Shown: positions 1 through 10,800 of the stretch, one piece after another
Layout of the letters: every line of letters starts with the position of its first letter
Position numbering within the stretch: the first letter of the stretch is position 1
Origin: Aulostomus chinensis
Taxonomy: Eukaryota; Chordata; Actinopteri; Syngnathiformes; Aulostomidae
Direction of reading: 5' to 3'
Assembly: GCA_037954235.1 (NCBI GenBank)
Contig: JBBMOA010000018.1
Location: 10,678,001-10,742,000, forward strand
DNA: 64,000 bases
Notes under the pieces: model-generated
Database searches by the model: none
Told to the model about the DNA's origin: nothing
The model's input: only the letters and a program-made list of their open reading frames with translations
Translations under genes and position numbers: made by a program

Positions 1-24
1 TTCAGAGAGTAAAACTGATGTCAT

Positions 25-815
25 CAGCGGTTCCCCACCTTTTCTCCATACTTTGAAGGTACACATAGTAAATTCCTAAATAAAAGAAGAAATACCCCAC
101 TATTAATTATTTTGAGGGAATGAATTCAGTTCCAATCTAGTAGTATAATTCCAATGTTTTAATGAAATATAACGTCAATAAATACAATAAAAAATAAGGT
201 CCTATAAATTCTTTGAGTGGGCCAAGAAGCTGTTTCTTGCTGTTTTTTGTCGTCGTTGTTTTACATTACCCACCACAGCCTAATGGGCGAGCAGTTAGCT
301 TGCAAAAGTGAACTTGATGCTAAAGTTTACTGATGACATCAGCAAGTCGTCATCTGCTGTTCTTGGTCATTTTTGATTTATCGGCCTGATGGCAGGAGTT
401 TCGCAATTTTGCTCAAACTCCCAACATTTATGGGCTTTTACAAATATTTTGTTAATACATTAAAAAAAAATCATTGTTCAAATTAACTATGTTGACATGT
501 GTTATTCATTGCGTACAAAATGTAATGGTCATATCAACTTATTTAGATGCTGACGTCATACACGATCGTCAATATCGGCTCCTACAATATTAGAAAAAAA
601 TCCAACTCTGTGCTCCCGAGTACAAACAATGAAATATTTTAATATTTTTCGATAAACTTTATATGGTCTCAAAATATATTTCCCATCATCTTTTTGGATT
701 CATTCTATTCTTTGCTTAACAAGAAAATTTCCACTTGCAAAATTGGGAATTTCACTGCCCATTAGAGGGCGCTCACAGGCAATCCAGCCCCTGGCCCAGT
801 GGTTGAGAAACTCTG
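25..815. mobile_element. Probable old non-autonomous hAT-type DNA transposon
   Basis: The left end reads CAGCGGTTCCCCACC. The right end, read on the other strand, is CAGAGTTTCTCAACC. They agree at 11 of 15 positions and both resemble the hAT terminal consensus (CAGNGGTTCTCAACC). The flanking 8-mers GATGTCAT (17-24) and GTCTACAT (816-823) share only four positions, so any target duplication is badly eroded. The interior is AT-rich and has no transposase ORF, as expected for a non-autonomous copy. The family name is not known to me, and the pairing of the two ends is an inference. Confidence 0.5.
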
Positions 816-1562
816 GTCTACATCTTCCATGTAGGCATGAAACTACATTATATTTTCTCTTTGGTCGTATTATGTTTTATAAATGTTAAGTATTTTGAAA
901 TGATTAAAAAGTTATAAATTGAGTTTAACAAATCCCTGGGAAATTTAGAGGATACTAAATATGAAAATGGAAGCTACTACCAAAGTGCTGCAGTTTCCTC
1001 AACCATATAATCAAAGCACAGATGAGGCAGGGAAAGGTTGTGTCCTGTGATTTGTTAAAGGTCTCAGGATATTTAAAATAGAAAACCCAACATTAAAAAC
1101 GCATCGCTGTGACTGCAACAAGACGGATTTGTGAAGTCAGTGGAGGACAAAAACTTTCATCACTGCACATTTGAGCGCGATTCCTGCAGGATGAAACACA
1201 AAAATGTGACGGCCTGTCCTTGATCAAACATCCTGTTTAGTCGTTTCGCTCAGAAAAGTCTCTTTTATGTAGAGAAGAGGAAGAATCATGTTGGAGGATT
1301 TGGTGTGCAAGGGCACCTCAACCCCTGGGCACTGGTGAGGATGCACCGCTCCTGATTTGAACTTTGCTAAAGTACACAATAAATTTATGCCTCAGTGAAT
1401 GAAGTCATTCCATAATGAGCAGAAGATGAATTAGCAGTGATTGTTGCCTTCATGAGAAGTCTGACAAGTTACAAGTGTGTTACATATCTGCTTTTCTTTT
1501 TTGTAACATTTTTACAGCTTTATGGTGAGATGTTCTGATTTTGACTTCTCTATCCTGACTTA

Positions 1563-1564
<2 letters not shown>

Positions 1565-1600
<36 letters not shown>
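1565..1600. repeat. (GT)n microsatellite
   Basis: Uninterrupted GT dinucleotides, about 18 units. Confidence 0.97.
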
Positions 1601-1603
<3 letters not shown>

Positions 1604-1695
1604 TGTTTGTGGTTAAGGGGGTATGTGTGCAAAATAAAACTTCCGCCACTAGAGGGCATCGGATTTAATTAACCCAAGAGACCTTAGAGATATTT

Positions 1696-1736
1696 TGTGT
1701 GTGTGTGTATGTGTGTGTGTGTGTGGGGGGGGGGGG
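1696..1736. repeat. (GT)n microsatellite ending in a run of 12 G
   Basis: GT units with one TATG interruption, followed directly by twelve G at 1725-1736. Confidence 0.95.
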
Positions 1737-2109
1737 TAGTAAATAAATCAGGGTGTCATATGCAATATCATCAGCTCATGTATTCATTTGGCATATTTTT
1801 CCCAAAAGCCTAATTTGCAATTTAACAACCATTAGGGAAAATTTGACACTATTTCAGTTCATTCATTCATTGCCCTTTCGCCAGGAATCATTTCTTGAAA
1901 TAAAGCAACATTTCCTCAAACTTTAATACATTACTGCAACCCTAAACTCTAAACCAGTCAACACACTCCAAAATAGCTCCTTACACACTGGTGAGATTCA
2001 ATTGAGCCAATGGAAAAAAATACACAAAGGAAAAGAATGTTAACAAGAACCATTAGAGATCAGTAGAGACCAAAAAATAAATATTATTTGGCACTGCAGA
2101 TCTCATACC

Positions 2110-2491
2110 AGCGGCACGGTGGTGCAGTGGTCAGCACTGTTGCCGTGCAGTGGTCAGCACTGTTGCCTCACAGCAAGAAGGTTCAGGGTTCGAGTCCCGG
2201 CTCCAGCACAGGATCTTTCTGTGTGGAGTCTCCATGTTCTCCCTGTTCCTGTGTGGGTTCTCTCTGGTACTCCAGCTTCCTCCCACAGTCCAAAGACATC
2301 AAGAGGGGACGAGGCTGATTGATACTCTAAATTGACCGTAGGTGTGACAGTGAGTGTGAATGGTTGTCTGTCTCTATGTGTTGGTGCTGTGATGGACTGG
2401 TGACCTGTCCAGGGTGAACCCCACCTCTCACCTGAAAGCCTCTGAGATAGGGACAGGAATAAGCAGAAGAAAATGGATGGATGGATGGATG
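2110..2491 (+). mobile_element. tRNA-headed SINE copy 1, with duplicated head
   Basis: The head carries Pol III-like boxes: TGGTGCAGTGG (A box) and GGTTCGAGTCC (B box). A conserved body of about 280 bp follows, and the tail is (GGAT)n. The same element recurs at 14615, 16679, 44298 and 55191. The copy is bounded by a perfect 11-bp target duplication, GATCTCATACC, at 2099-2109 and 2492-2502. The head contains a tandem duplication of about 24 bp (GTGCAGTGGTCAGCACTGTT occurs twice). No tRNA gene is implied. Confidence 0.93.
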
Positions 2492-2502
2492 GATCTCATA
2501 CC

Positions 2503-3313
2503 TCCACCTAGGCCTGAACTCTCAACGTTAGAGGAAAACAATGGCGCTGGATCTCTATGAAGTTACATTTCTGGCTGAAATTTTGGCTCTTTTAGTTCAA
2601 GTTTGCTGAACATGAGAATACATAAGTTGTTTTCACTCCCTCAAACACAGAGCAAGACGCTAGTTGATCAGAAGTTGGTCAGCCTGTCGTTTGTAGTGCA
2701 GCAGACAAGAGCTTGAATTTGATTTGCTTAACAGTTCGGATTCAAACGTCAAACACCAAACCTCAGCTGATGTATACATGTATGTTTACATTGCCCGTGA
2801 GAGAAGCCTTTATTAAAGGGGAGTAGGCTGAAGAAAGTTGAGTCTGTACTCCAGTAAGTTACCATTCATTTAAAAAAACAAACGTCTGGTCTGAATCAGA
2901 AGTCGGTGGGTACACCATGTATCACCTTGCATATAAACTATAAAGGTTTTTGCTTAATTCTGCCAACAGTGTGACAAACAAACCAACAGATGCCATCTCC
3001 CTGATGGAAGAAACCAAATTAATTTTTTCTCAAAATAAAGCTTCTGGTCTGGTTCTGACAGGCCAGAAATTTTCACCATTACATTTTCATTTTTAGCTTT
3101 TGTGACTTATCCAGCACTGGCAAGCCTCTACTCTAATATCTTAACAAGCCTGGACATGGATCCCACCAGGCACCAGGCTGCTGGTCGGAGAGTTTAAAGC
3201 AATACTTCACCCAGAAAGTGTTGTAGTACGAACAACTACCTTGTGTTTTTGCCTCCTGGGTCACTTCCTGAAAGAACCAGTCATGTACGCAGTAGTTTTA
3301 CCTTGTAATTTAG
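2503..3313. other. Intergenic DNA, no gene seen
   Basis: No exon, RNA gene or clear repeat was recognised, apart from the short foldback-like end near 3197. Confidence 0.45.
3197..3220 (+). repeat. Single end resembling the 53947 foldback element
   Basis: TTTAAAGCAATACTTCACCC matches the left end of the element at 53947 over about 19 bases. No matching opposite end was found nearby, so this is at most a solo or truncated copy. Confidence 0.4.
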
Positions 3314-3613
3314 CAGCAGTGAGCAATAGTTGAATCTAACAATTCAGTAGAAGTACTGTAGGAAGTAGTTGCATCTAACTGTTTAATATTAGTAGGCAAT
3401 AGATTCATTTAGTAAATTTACTATTAGTAGGCAGTCGTTGCGTATAATAATCTAGTACCAGTAGGCAATTGGTGCATCAAATAACTTAATACTGATAGGT
3501 GATCGTCTTGTCAAACAACTTGGCATTAGTATACAATAGATTCATGTCATAATTTTGAATTATTAGATGATGTCAAATAATGTAGTATCAGTAGGGGATT
3601 GTGCAGTTCTAAC
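3314..3613. repeat. Diverged minisatellite with 34-bp period
   Basis: Units begin with AGTAGGCAAT or close variants at 3391, 3426, 3460, 3494, 3528 and, after a 28-bp unit at 3562, at 3590. Four successive units (3426, 3460, 3494, 3528) are exactly 34 bp long. Two looser units precede them from about 3314. Units differ from each other at many positions, so the array is old. No coding potential. Confidence 0.75.
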
Positions 3614-4389
3614 CAAAAACGAACAAACACTTAATTACTTTTAGCTGGAACACGCAAGGTTCCTTCAGAGACCCTGCTTTTCTCATATTAACGCATATCC
3701 AGGCAGCAGTTTGTGTCTGCTGCATTTGCACCTTCCATGAGGTGCAAATACCTTCTTTACCGCTGATTTAACACCCAAAATGGAGGGTAGTTCTTCACCG
3801 GGGTGTTGTATATCAGCCAGCAGCAGCCTGTCCCTAAAAGCCCTCCCCGGTGTGCTGTTTCTGTGCAGCCCTGCCAACTCGTCAGCTGATCCTGGTTGCT
3901 GGCTTATCGCAGCTGTTGGAGTATCCGCCCCTGAAGTGCTCAGTCCTTCGCTTTATTACCAGGCATTTCAGAAAATAAGGATAAAACCCCAAAATAAACC
4001 TGTTATAGCTGTCGTGGTGCATTCAGGTAATTGGAATATAAAGTAAAAAAAAAATAAAAAAAACACTCCAGGGGCAGTGAATATAATAACCAGTTGTTAG
4101 AAATCATGTAAATGTTTAATGGTTGCATCCATGAATGCATAATAAACTGATAAATTGAATGCATTCACATGCAGGGTTTATAATTAATAAGGTCGTCTGG
4201 GGTATTCAGCGACTGGAGCACAACTTTGATCATGAATTAATCCTAAATGTTTTTCTGTTGTCTAATTTCTGTGGAAACACATTTGATTTCCATGTTCACT
4301 GCTTTCCTTTCGGCGTATTTCTGCGCCAAATAGTCCTTTGTTTACATGCAGTCCCCCGTCTCTGCGGAAGGAGGCTTTTGGTAGTGAGA
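3614..4389. other. Upstream flank of tfap4, no gene seen
   Basis: Short ORFs occur on both strands here but none resembles a known protein or joins to tfap4. The stretch may contain distal promoter sequence. Confidence 0.4.
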
Positions 4390-4435
4390 CTCCTACCAGC
4401 TGTTTCCCGCCTTGAAAGGCACTCGATCAGCTGCG

Positions 4436-4456
4436 CGCACACACACACACACACAC
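4436..4456. repeat. (AC)n microsatellite in the tfap4 promoter
   Basis: About ten AC units, preceded by CGCGC. Confidence 0.9.
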
Positions 4457-4483
4457 GGTCATGCAGAGGGAGAAAGCAAAGGG

Positions 4484-4487
<4 letters not shown>

Positions 4488-4534
<47 letters not shown>
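4488..4534. repeat. (GA)n tract upstream of the tfap4 start
   Basis: About 23 GA units lie 233-279 bp upstream of the ATG. Such tracts in promoters can bind GAGA-type factors or form triplex DNA. No function is shown here. Confidence 0.95.
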
Positions 4535-4536
<2 letters not shown>

Positions 4537-4766
4537 ACACACAACGAGGGAACCCCATCAGCTGGAAGTCGAGTAACATTACAACTCTCAGCGGCTCCAA
4601 ACTACACTACACAGCCGAGGGATTCTTCTCCTTCCCGACTGTTTAACCCTCCTCGGATCACGGGATTTCTACTCATCATTTTTCTTTAATTCCACGGTGA
4701 CTGATTTTGCTTTTCTTTTTTTTTTTTTGAGGAGGAGGTGGGGGACCAAACTGGAGGATTGCGAGC

Positions 4767-4855
4767 ATGGAGTATTTCATGGTGCCAGCTCAGAAGGTGC
4801 CCCCCTTACAACATTTTAGGAAAACGGAGAAAGAAGTGATTGGAGGTCTTTGTAG
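4767..4855 (+). CDS. tfap4: tfap4 coding exon 1
   Basis: Encodes MEYFMVPAQKVPPLQHFR through GGLC and the first two bases of Ser30. Donor is TAG|gtgtgt. The segment is nearly invariant among vertebrate TFAP4 proteins, which fixes the start codon. Confidence 0.96.
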
Positions 4856-7800
4856 GTGTGTATAAATGACTCCTGCATGCTGTGTGTATTATTACAAATC
4901 ATTCGGTTGGAGTACTTAGAGACGGCTCTGAGGCAACACGCTTGATCCGATCTGTTATTGTGTACACGACCCACTCGCGGGCATCTGCGGGCGTTTATTT
5001 TCATCAAATAATTGATTCATCTTGTTTACGGGTGAGAAGAGGGTTCAAGCCAAACCACACCACCCGTCCAGCGATGATATTTCACACGTTTGACAGTGAA
5101 ATCGATGTATTTTGTGGCTAACAAACATAAACCACGTGGTTCCCTGCACACACCACGCTGCTCCTCCGCTCCAGAGCGCATCCTCGCTCTATTTATCTTC
5201 AAATTATCCCCAAGTGACACATTGTAGAGGCTGTGATTTGCATATGAAGAGAGAAAATGACCGCACACAAGTGTTGAAGGCCGTCAAAGGTTTTTTTTTT
5301 TGACTGGAAAGCGAGCGGTAGGCGATTTCGCTCAGAGCGATCCTAAGTTATTGTGGGTAGTGCGGCCATGCTTGTGGCTTGTGCTAAAAGTGATGAGGGG
5401 GTCTGGCATTTCTTCCCCGCTTATGGCGCCCTGTGTTCGTTCACTCAAACCTTTAACTTCACCGCTGTTGTCTAAATTTCCCACACTCAACGCAGAGAGA
5501 GATTTACTGGCGTTTGAGTGTGACTGCTTGGCGCCAGCAAGTCGCCTCCACTGCGTCTTTTTCATCCCGCACCTCTGCCATGCTGCCTGCCGCATTGTTG
5601 TAATGGCGGGGGACACGAAAAGTCTGCTCGGAGCACGGCGGCGCTGCCTGAGCCTGGAGGGACTACAGGGGCTTATTTTGACTGTTTCTAGGGGGTACTG
5701 TTCATCCGGTGTATCTGTAAAAGGGGAACATTTCGTTTGCTAGCAAGCTGAAAGGTTAAAAGTAGCGTTATTAATAAGGGGGTGTGTATGTCGCGGAAGG
5801 CCCGTCGATACGTCCGCAGCCTTGCTACACGGGAGGCGGAGGGATCTACTGCTGCTGATAGTGGCACGGGCCATCTGGGAAATGTAGTCCTTTTTTAATA
5901 AAATTCTTCCTACAGCTATATCACGAAGAAAACATCCAAATAAAATACATCCATTCGACAGAATATGCCTTTAAAATCTGAGATGTGGCGGATTATTACA
6001 GTTTTATCAAGTTATCAGACAACTATGTGGCTGAATTACATGATAAGATGAAATTCAGGTAATTTAACCTGTTGCTGACACTTAGTGACCCTCCCTTATG
6101 GGGATGTGGGAATTATTTTTTCTCGTGACATTGAAGAAAATATTGAAACAGGTTTCGCAGGCTTCATCAAAGTGTGAGAAAATACTTTTTCTTTGAACAA
6201 TAAAATACTTGCATCACAAAGTCCGCCAGGATGGGATTTTGTCATCAATATCAGACAATTTATGCCCGTTGAGACAGTCAGTGACATTTCTACACCTCAC
6301 ACAAAGCCATTCATATCTGGTTTCGCAATATGTTCCTGAGCTCATGACGATGAAATCATGAATGTAACAGAAGTTTATATACTTTGAAAGATAATGAAAC
6401 ACGGTGAATTTAGATAAAAACTTAAAAGTTAAGGCTGCGGAAAATGTAAAGCAGATGAGCCGGGTAAAACTCAATATAAACCTTCTCTTCAAGGACTGCA
6501 ATATGATCGCGATTAGGAGTTTTCATCGACTACGTCGTGTTACTAAATCAAGATATCGAAACAGATCGATGTATCGTTCCGCTCCTGCTGGTGTGTGAGC
6601 CCAAGTCCTCCTTATGTTGTCCGTTACGTGAGCTGTGTTCAACTTACGGTGAAGGAAGTCATTGATGCAGCTTATCACTGGACTCATCAGTGTTAAAAAG
6701 GAATTAAACAACAGATTATTGTAAAGGAAAATTGCTGTAGTTTGTACTTTGCTAGTGATCACCAGCTTTACTCAATTCCTTCTACTAGCATCTCCTGTTT
6801 GAAGCCTCGGTTTGTTCTCCTCTGGGCCGCTACTGTTCCTCCGCGCCCGGTTGTGTTTGTGCGATACGGTGAAGTGTAGGCCCGGTCGGTGGTGGTTTGG
6901 CAGTGGATGTGCTTGCTGGATGTGCCACTGCCATGCGTGGATGCAAACAACTTTTGTCATCTGTGTCTGCACAATTGTTTTGCAGTGTTTGTACTGAGGC
7001 AGCTGAGTCAGTACAGATAAGAGCTTGGCCAGAGAGGAGGGTCCCAGAGATACTGGGCTCGATACAGAGGATGTGAGAGGAAGTTTGCTCAGAATTTCCT
7101 CTCAATTGAATTACAGCCTGTGGCTAACCATCCCAACAATTCCAGGGTACAAATGTTTACAGACTTGCTGCTGCTCTAATTGCACCTCAGAATGAATTTT
7201 GGCCTGTTTGACTTATATTATGTACAAATCAGAACTCCCACTCACCTCTGGCTTTGTGAGCCATGAGAAAATAGTGCCTGGTCAGAGCAAGAAACTTGTA
7301 GCATAGATTTATTGCTACTCAAGTACATTTCAACAGCTGCACACAAACATGGACGTTTTCCTTTACGTCTTTCTGATAAATGCTGGAGCTCCCTGCTGTG
7401 TTCAGGCCGGCCACCATTACATATTTTGTCGAATGATAAATTGTCCCAGAGCGTTTTTATGACACTGATAGAATGATATTACAATATAATGAGATTTTTT
7501 ATTATCAGAAATTAAAAAGACATTCACAGGTGACAGTGGCCAGTGTTTATCTGCTGAGGTGTGAGGTTGTAGTTAACGTTGTCTCAGAAGTGTGTCGGCT
7601 GGAAATTCTACTCAGCTGTGGTGAAATAGTCAAGGAAATTTCTTTTTTTAACTATCCCTCCTTTTCTTTTCGGTTTCCCAGGCAGAGATTAGATCAAAAA
7701 CAACATAAGCAAACAATAAAACCACACTAGCATTGCTGAAAACAATCCAATTTTGGCCAAATTATTTTTTTTAAAAAATTGGCGTCGGTGTCGGCCCTGA

Positions 7801-10800
7801 GTTTCATCATTGGGGCATGCCAGCTGGATCAACATTTATATTTTGTAATTAAACCCCCCCCCCTCCCCCCAATTTCTATTTCTTTTGCCAACCCACCATA
7901 TCGGGGTGATATTGCTGTGATTGTTTGATTTTCTTTGACGGATGTGCCCCCTCCTGCCCTTCTTCCATAGTCTGGCCAACATTCCTCTGACCCCAGAAAC
8001 AGCCCGGGACCAAGAGAGGCGAATTCGCAGAGAGATTGCCAACAGCAATGAGCGTCGGCGTATGCAGAGCATCAATGCTGGGTTCCAGTCACTTAAAACA
8101 CTCATCCCACACAGTGATGGAGAGAAGCTCAGCAAGGTGGGTCACACACAGATTTGAAACGGACAGTGAGCTTCGTGTATCTGCAGCAGGTCTGAATTCC
8201 CCCTTTTCTCTTGACAGGCCGCCATCCTGCAGCAGACGGCTGAATATATTTTTACTTTGGAGCAGGAGAAAACACGGCTACTGCAGCAGAACAGTCAACT
8301 CAAACGAATCATACAAGTAAAAATCCGCCATTACAGCACCTAAAATTTCCAGCATCTTCACCCGGTTCCCAAGTCCATTATTTGACTCCTCCTTTTCTCT
8401 GTGCCCTCACCAGGAGTTAAGTGGTTCCTCCCCAAAGAGGAGGCGTGCCGAGGAGAAGGACGAAGGGATCGGCTCACCAGACATTTTGGAGGAGGAGAAA
8501 ACGGAGGACTTGAGGAGGGAGATGATCGAGCTGAGGCAGCAGCTGGAGAAAGAACGCTCGTGCAGGATGATGCTTGAAGATCAGGTCAGCAACCAACAGA
8601 TCGCCGTAGCTACCCATGCCAAAAGGCTGCGAGCGCCTCCTGATCAACTGGTTTTCTCCTCACACTCTGTGTGTTAGATGCGTTCCCTGGACGCCCAGTT
8701 GTATCCAGAGAAACTGAAAGCGATCGCTCAGCAGGTCCAGGAGCAGCAGGCCCAAACACAGAGCCTCGTCTGTCTGCAGCAGCACAAGCAGCTGGAGAGG
8801 GACCTCACCCCAGCCCACAGCCCACAGGTTGGGAACACTTGAGTGTCGCTTACACATCAGAGCAGCTGTCGCCAAATTTGTTGACCTCAAGCTGGGGCGA
8901 CTTATGTAGCCTAATACAATAAAACCTAAGATTTACCATGTTACTTTACTGCAAGCAATCAAAGCCAAACTCCATTCACAGAACAAGCATTTTAAGTCGT
9001 TTGCTTGTTGTCTTTTGGAAAGACGTGACGAGGCATTAATTTGGACTTTGCATAAAGCAGCATCCTGATGTGTTTTCCCCGGCATTACCGTGATCCCATC
9101 ATTTCAATTAAATCACAGCCGAATCCAAGATGGACGCAGGAGAAACGGTTCCTGAAAACGTCTGAACGAATTGCTTTTCACACCATTTTATCTTTTCTAC
9201 CTACCTCTGGAGAATGGGGAGGATTCAGGCACAACAGGGTTTAGTTGTCTGACAGGACTTCCAGCAGTGCAGGACAGCGGTTTGTGTTTGGTTTTTTTTC
9301 CAGTCACGATCGATGAATGGAAGATGGAAGCAGAACAAGACGGTGTGCTGGGTTTTAGTGTTTCAGCTGTTGTCTGATCTGATGCCAAGCGTGTATTCCC
9401 CGTCTCTCAGTGTACTGTGGATGTCACACTAACAGCCAGTCGCACAACCCCCCCCAAATTCCAGAGTCGGAGCTGTCAACTGCAAAGATGCGTGACTGTC
9501 GTTAAATGAGCTGCTCACATGTGTCCTTCTGCCGCGCTCGTCACCCGTCCTGACAACCGTAGCGTCCCGTTTCTAACCAAACACGACGGCAAATCAATCC
9601 ATGGGCGCGGTCGGCCTACCCTCCAGCAGCTGCTAGAGAGAGATTGGGATCATCACTCTGACACCCCCCTGAAAAATCGAAGTAATATGACCTACAATTA
9701 AAATCCCTGTAGATTGAATTTATCTCACGTTGTCATCTTTTGCTTTTCTTTTGCCGTTCTGACTCGTGGGTTTTTACCCATTTACTTTCGCTACTTCTTG
9801 AACTTTCAACCACATCACGCGTTTTAAGTTCAAACACCCTAGACTAGACATTTCAGGCCAAACAAGTTTTTCATGAACCTTTAATTTGACTACGAGGGAA
9901 TAAAGATGGAAGTACAAGTACCATTAACACACTCAGTGTAGTCTGGCTAGATCTGTTCACTCGGGAAGGGGAGCTTGGGTTTTTTTGGAATGGAATATTT
10001 CACATAAAAAGTACTCGCAGATGAGTGTGATGGGCTCATGAAGATGTTTTGTTTCCTCTTGCATCATTTCTCTGTGACTCCGAGGGCAGAGAGAACCAGC
10101 CGTGTATGATTAGCTAGTACTAGTACTACAAGGCAAAACACTCCTTTTTTATCTAAATATCCCTATAAATAGCACTCTATTCCCTGCTCAGTATCATTCT
10201 CTTTGCAATATTCTCCTTTAACATGTTTTTAATATTCTTTCCTTTTTAATGTAAAGCTGTAATTCTGAGATGCAATTTTTGTTCGAAAAGTCCAATGCAA
10301 AGTGTGTGTGTGTGTGTGTGTGTGTGAGTGTGTGAGAGAGAAAGATTTCAGGAAGTATGTTCTGTGCTCCTTTGTCAAGTGCACTGTCACTTCCATGATT
10401 ATTGCTCTCCTTCAACCAGGTGTTGCCCCCTGCTACCCCCCCTGCACCCACACACCATGCCACAGTCATCGTCCCTGCACCTGTCCAACCTCCACAGCCC
10501 CATCATGTCACCGTGGTAACCATGGGCCCGGCGTCAGTTATCAATACAGTTTCCACATCTCGACAGAACCTGGACACCATAGTTCAAGTAAGACGCATGG
10601 AAAATCCTTAGACACCGTTTTTAAAACGTCTACAGATTTTTTTTTTTCAAAGCCGAACACTAGAGGGTGCTACCGCCTCTCACGTTGCTCGTCTTCCCTG
10701 CCGTCTCTCTCTCTCTCTCTCTCTAGGCAATCCAGCACATCGAGGGCACCCAGGGAAAGGGTTGTGTCGGCGAGGAAGAGCAGCGGAGGGCGGTCATTGT

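Larger units (their letters stand above)
816..2098. other. Intergenic DNA, no gene seen
   Basis: No exon or RNA gene is recognised. The stretch holds two GT arrays and a C/T-poor AT-rich background. The motif CCACTAGAGGGCATC near 1647 looks like the end of a common dispersed repeat, but too little of it is recognisable to classify. Confidence 0.5.
4390..4766 (+). promoter_or_regulatory. tfap4: tfap4 proximal promoter and 5' UTR
   Basis: No TATA box is visible. CAGCTG occurs at 4397-4402 and 4428-4433, with TTTCCCGCC (E2F consensus) at 4403-4411 directly abutting the first. CAGCTG is the established TFAP4 binding core. Downstream lie an (AC)n run and a (GA)n run, then the ATG at 4767. The transcription start is not defined by the sequence; the GA tract probably lies in the 5' UTR or just upstream of it. 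Confidence 0.6.
4856..7970 (+). other. tfap4: tfap4 intron 1
   Basis: The first kilobase is relatively CpG-rich and holds a palindromic CACGTG box (5133) and a ZNF143-like motif on the minus strand (5875). The rest is AT-rich with scattered short ORFs that show no family resemblance. A poly-C stretch lies at 7853-7871, about 100 bp before the acceptor. Confidence 0.85.

Noticed and set aside
2110..2190. tRNA-like sequence with A and B boxes
   Set aside because: It is the head of a SINE repeated five times, and it does not continue into a full cloverleaf with anticodon and acceptor stem.
2088..2335. Several overlapping ORFs that also appear at 44215-44487 and 55208-55393 with nearly the same protein
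   Set aside because: They are translations of the SINE body. Their similarity comes from the repeat, not from a protein family.
4159..4689. 176-codon ORF before tfap4
   Set aside because: A large part is translation of AC and GA repeats, and the rest overlaps the tfap4 promoter without any family resemblance.
5300..5743. 147-codon ORF in tfap4 intron 1
   Set aside because: The stretch is CpG-richer, so stops are rarer. No recognisable domain or splice context was found.
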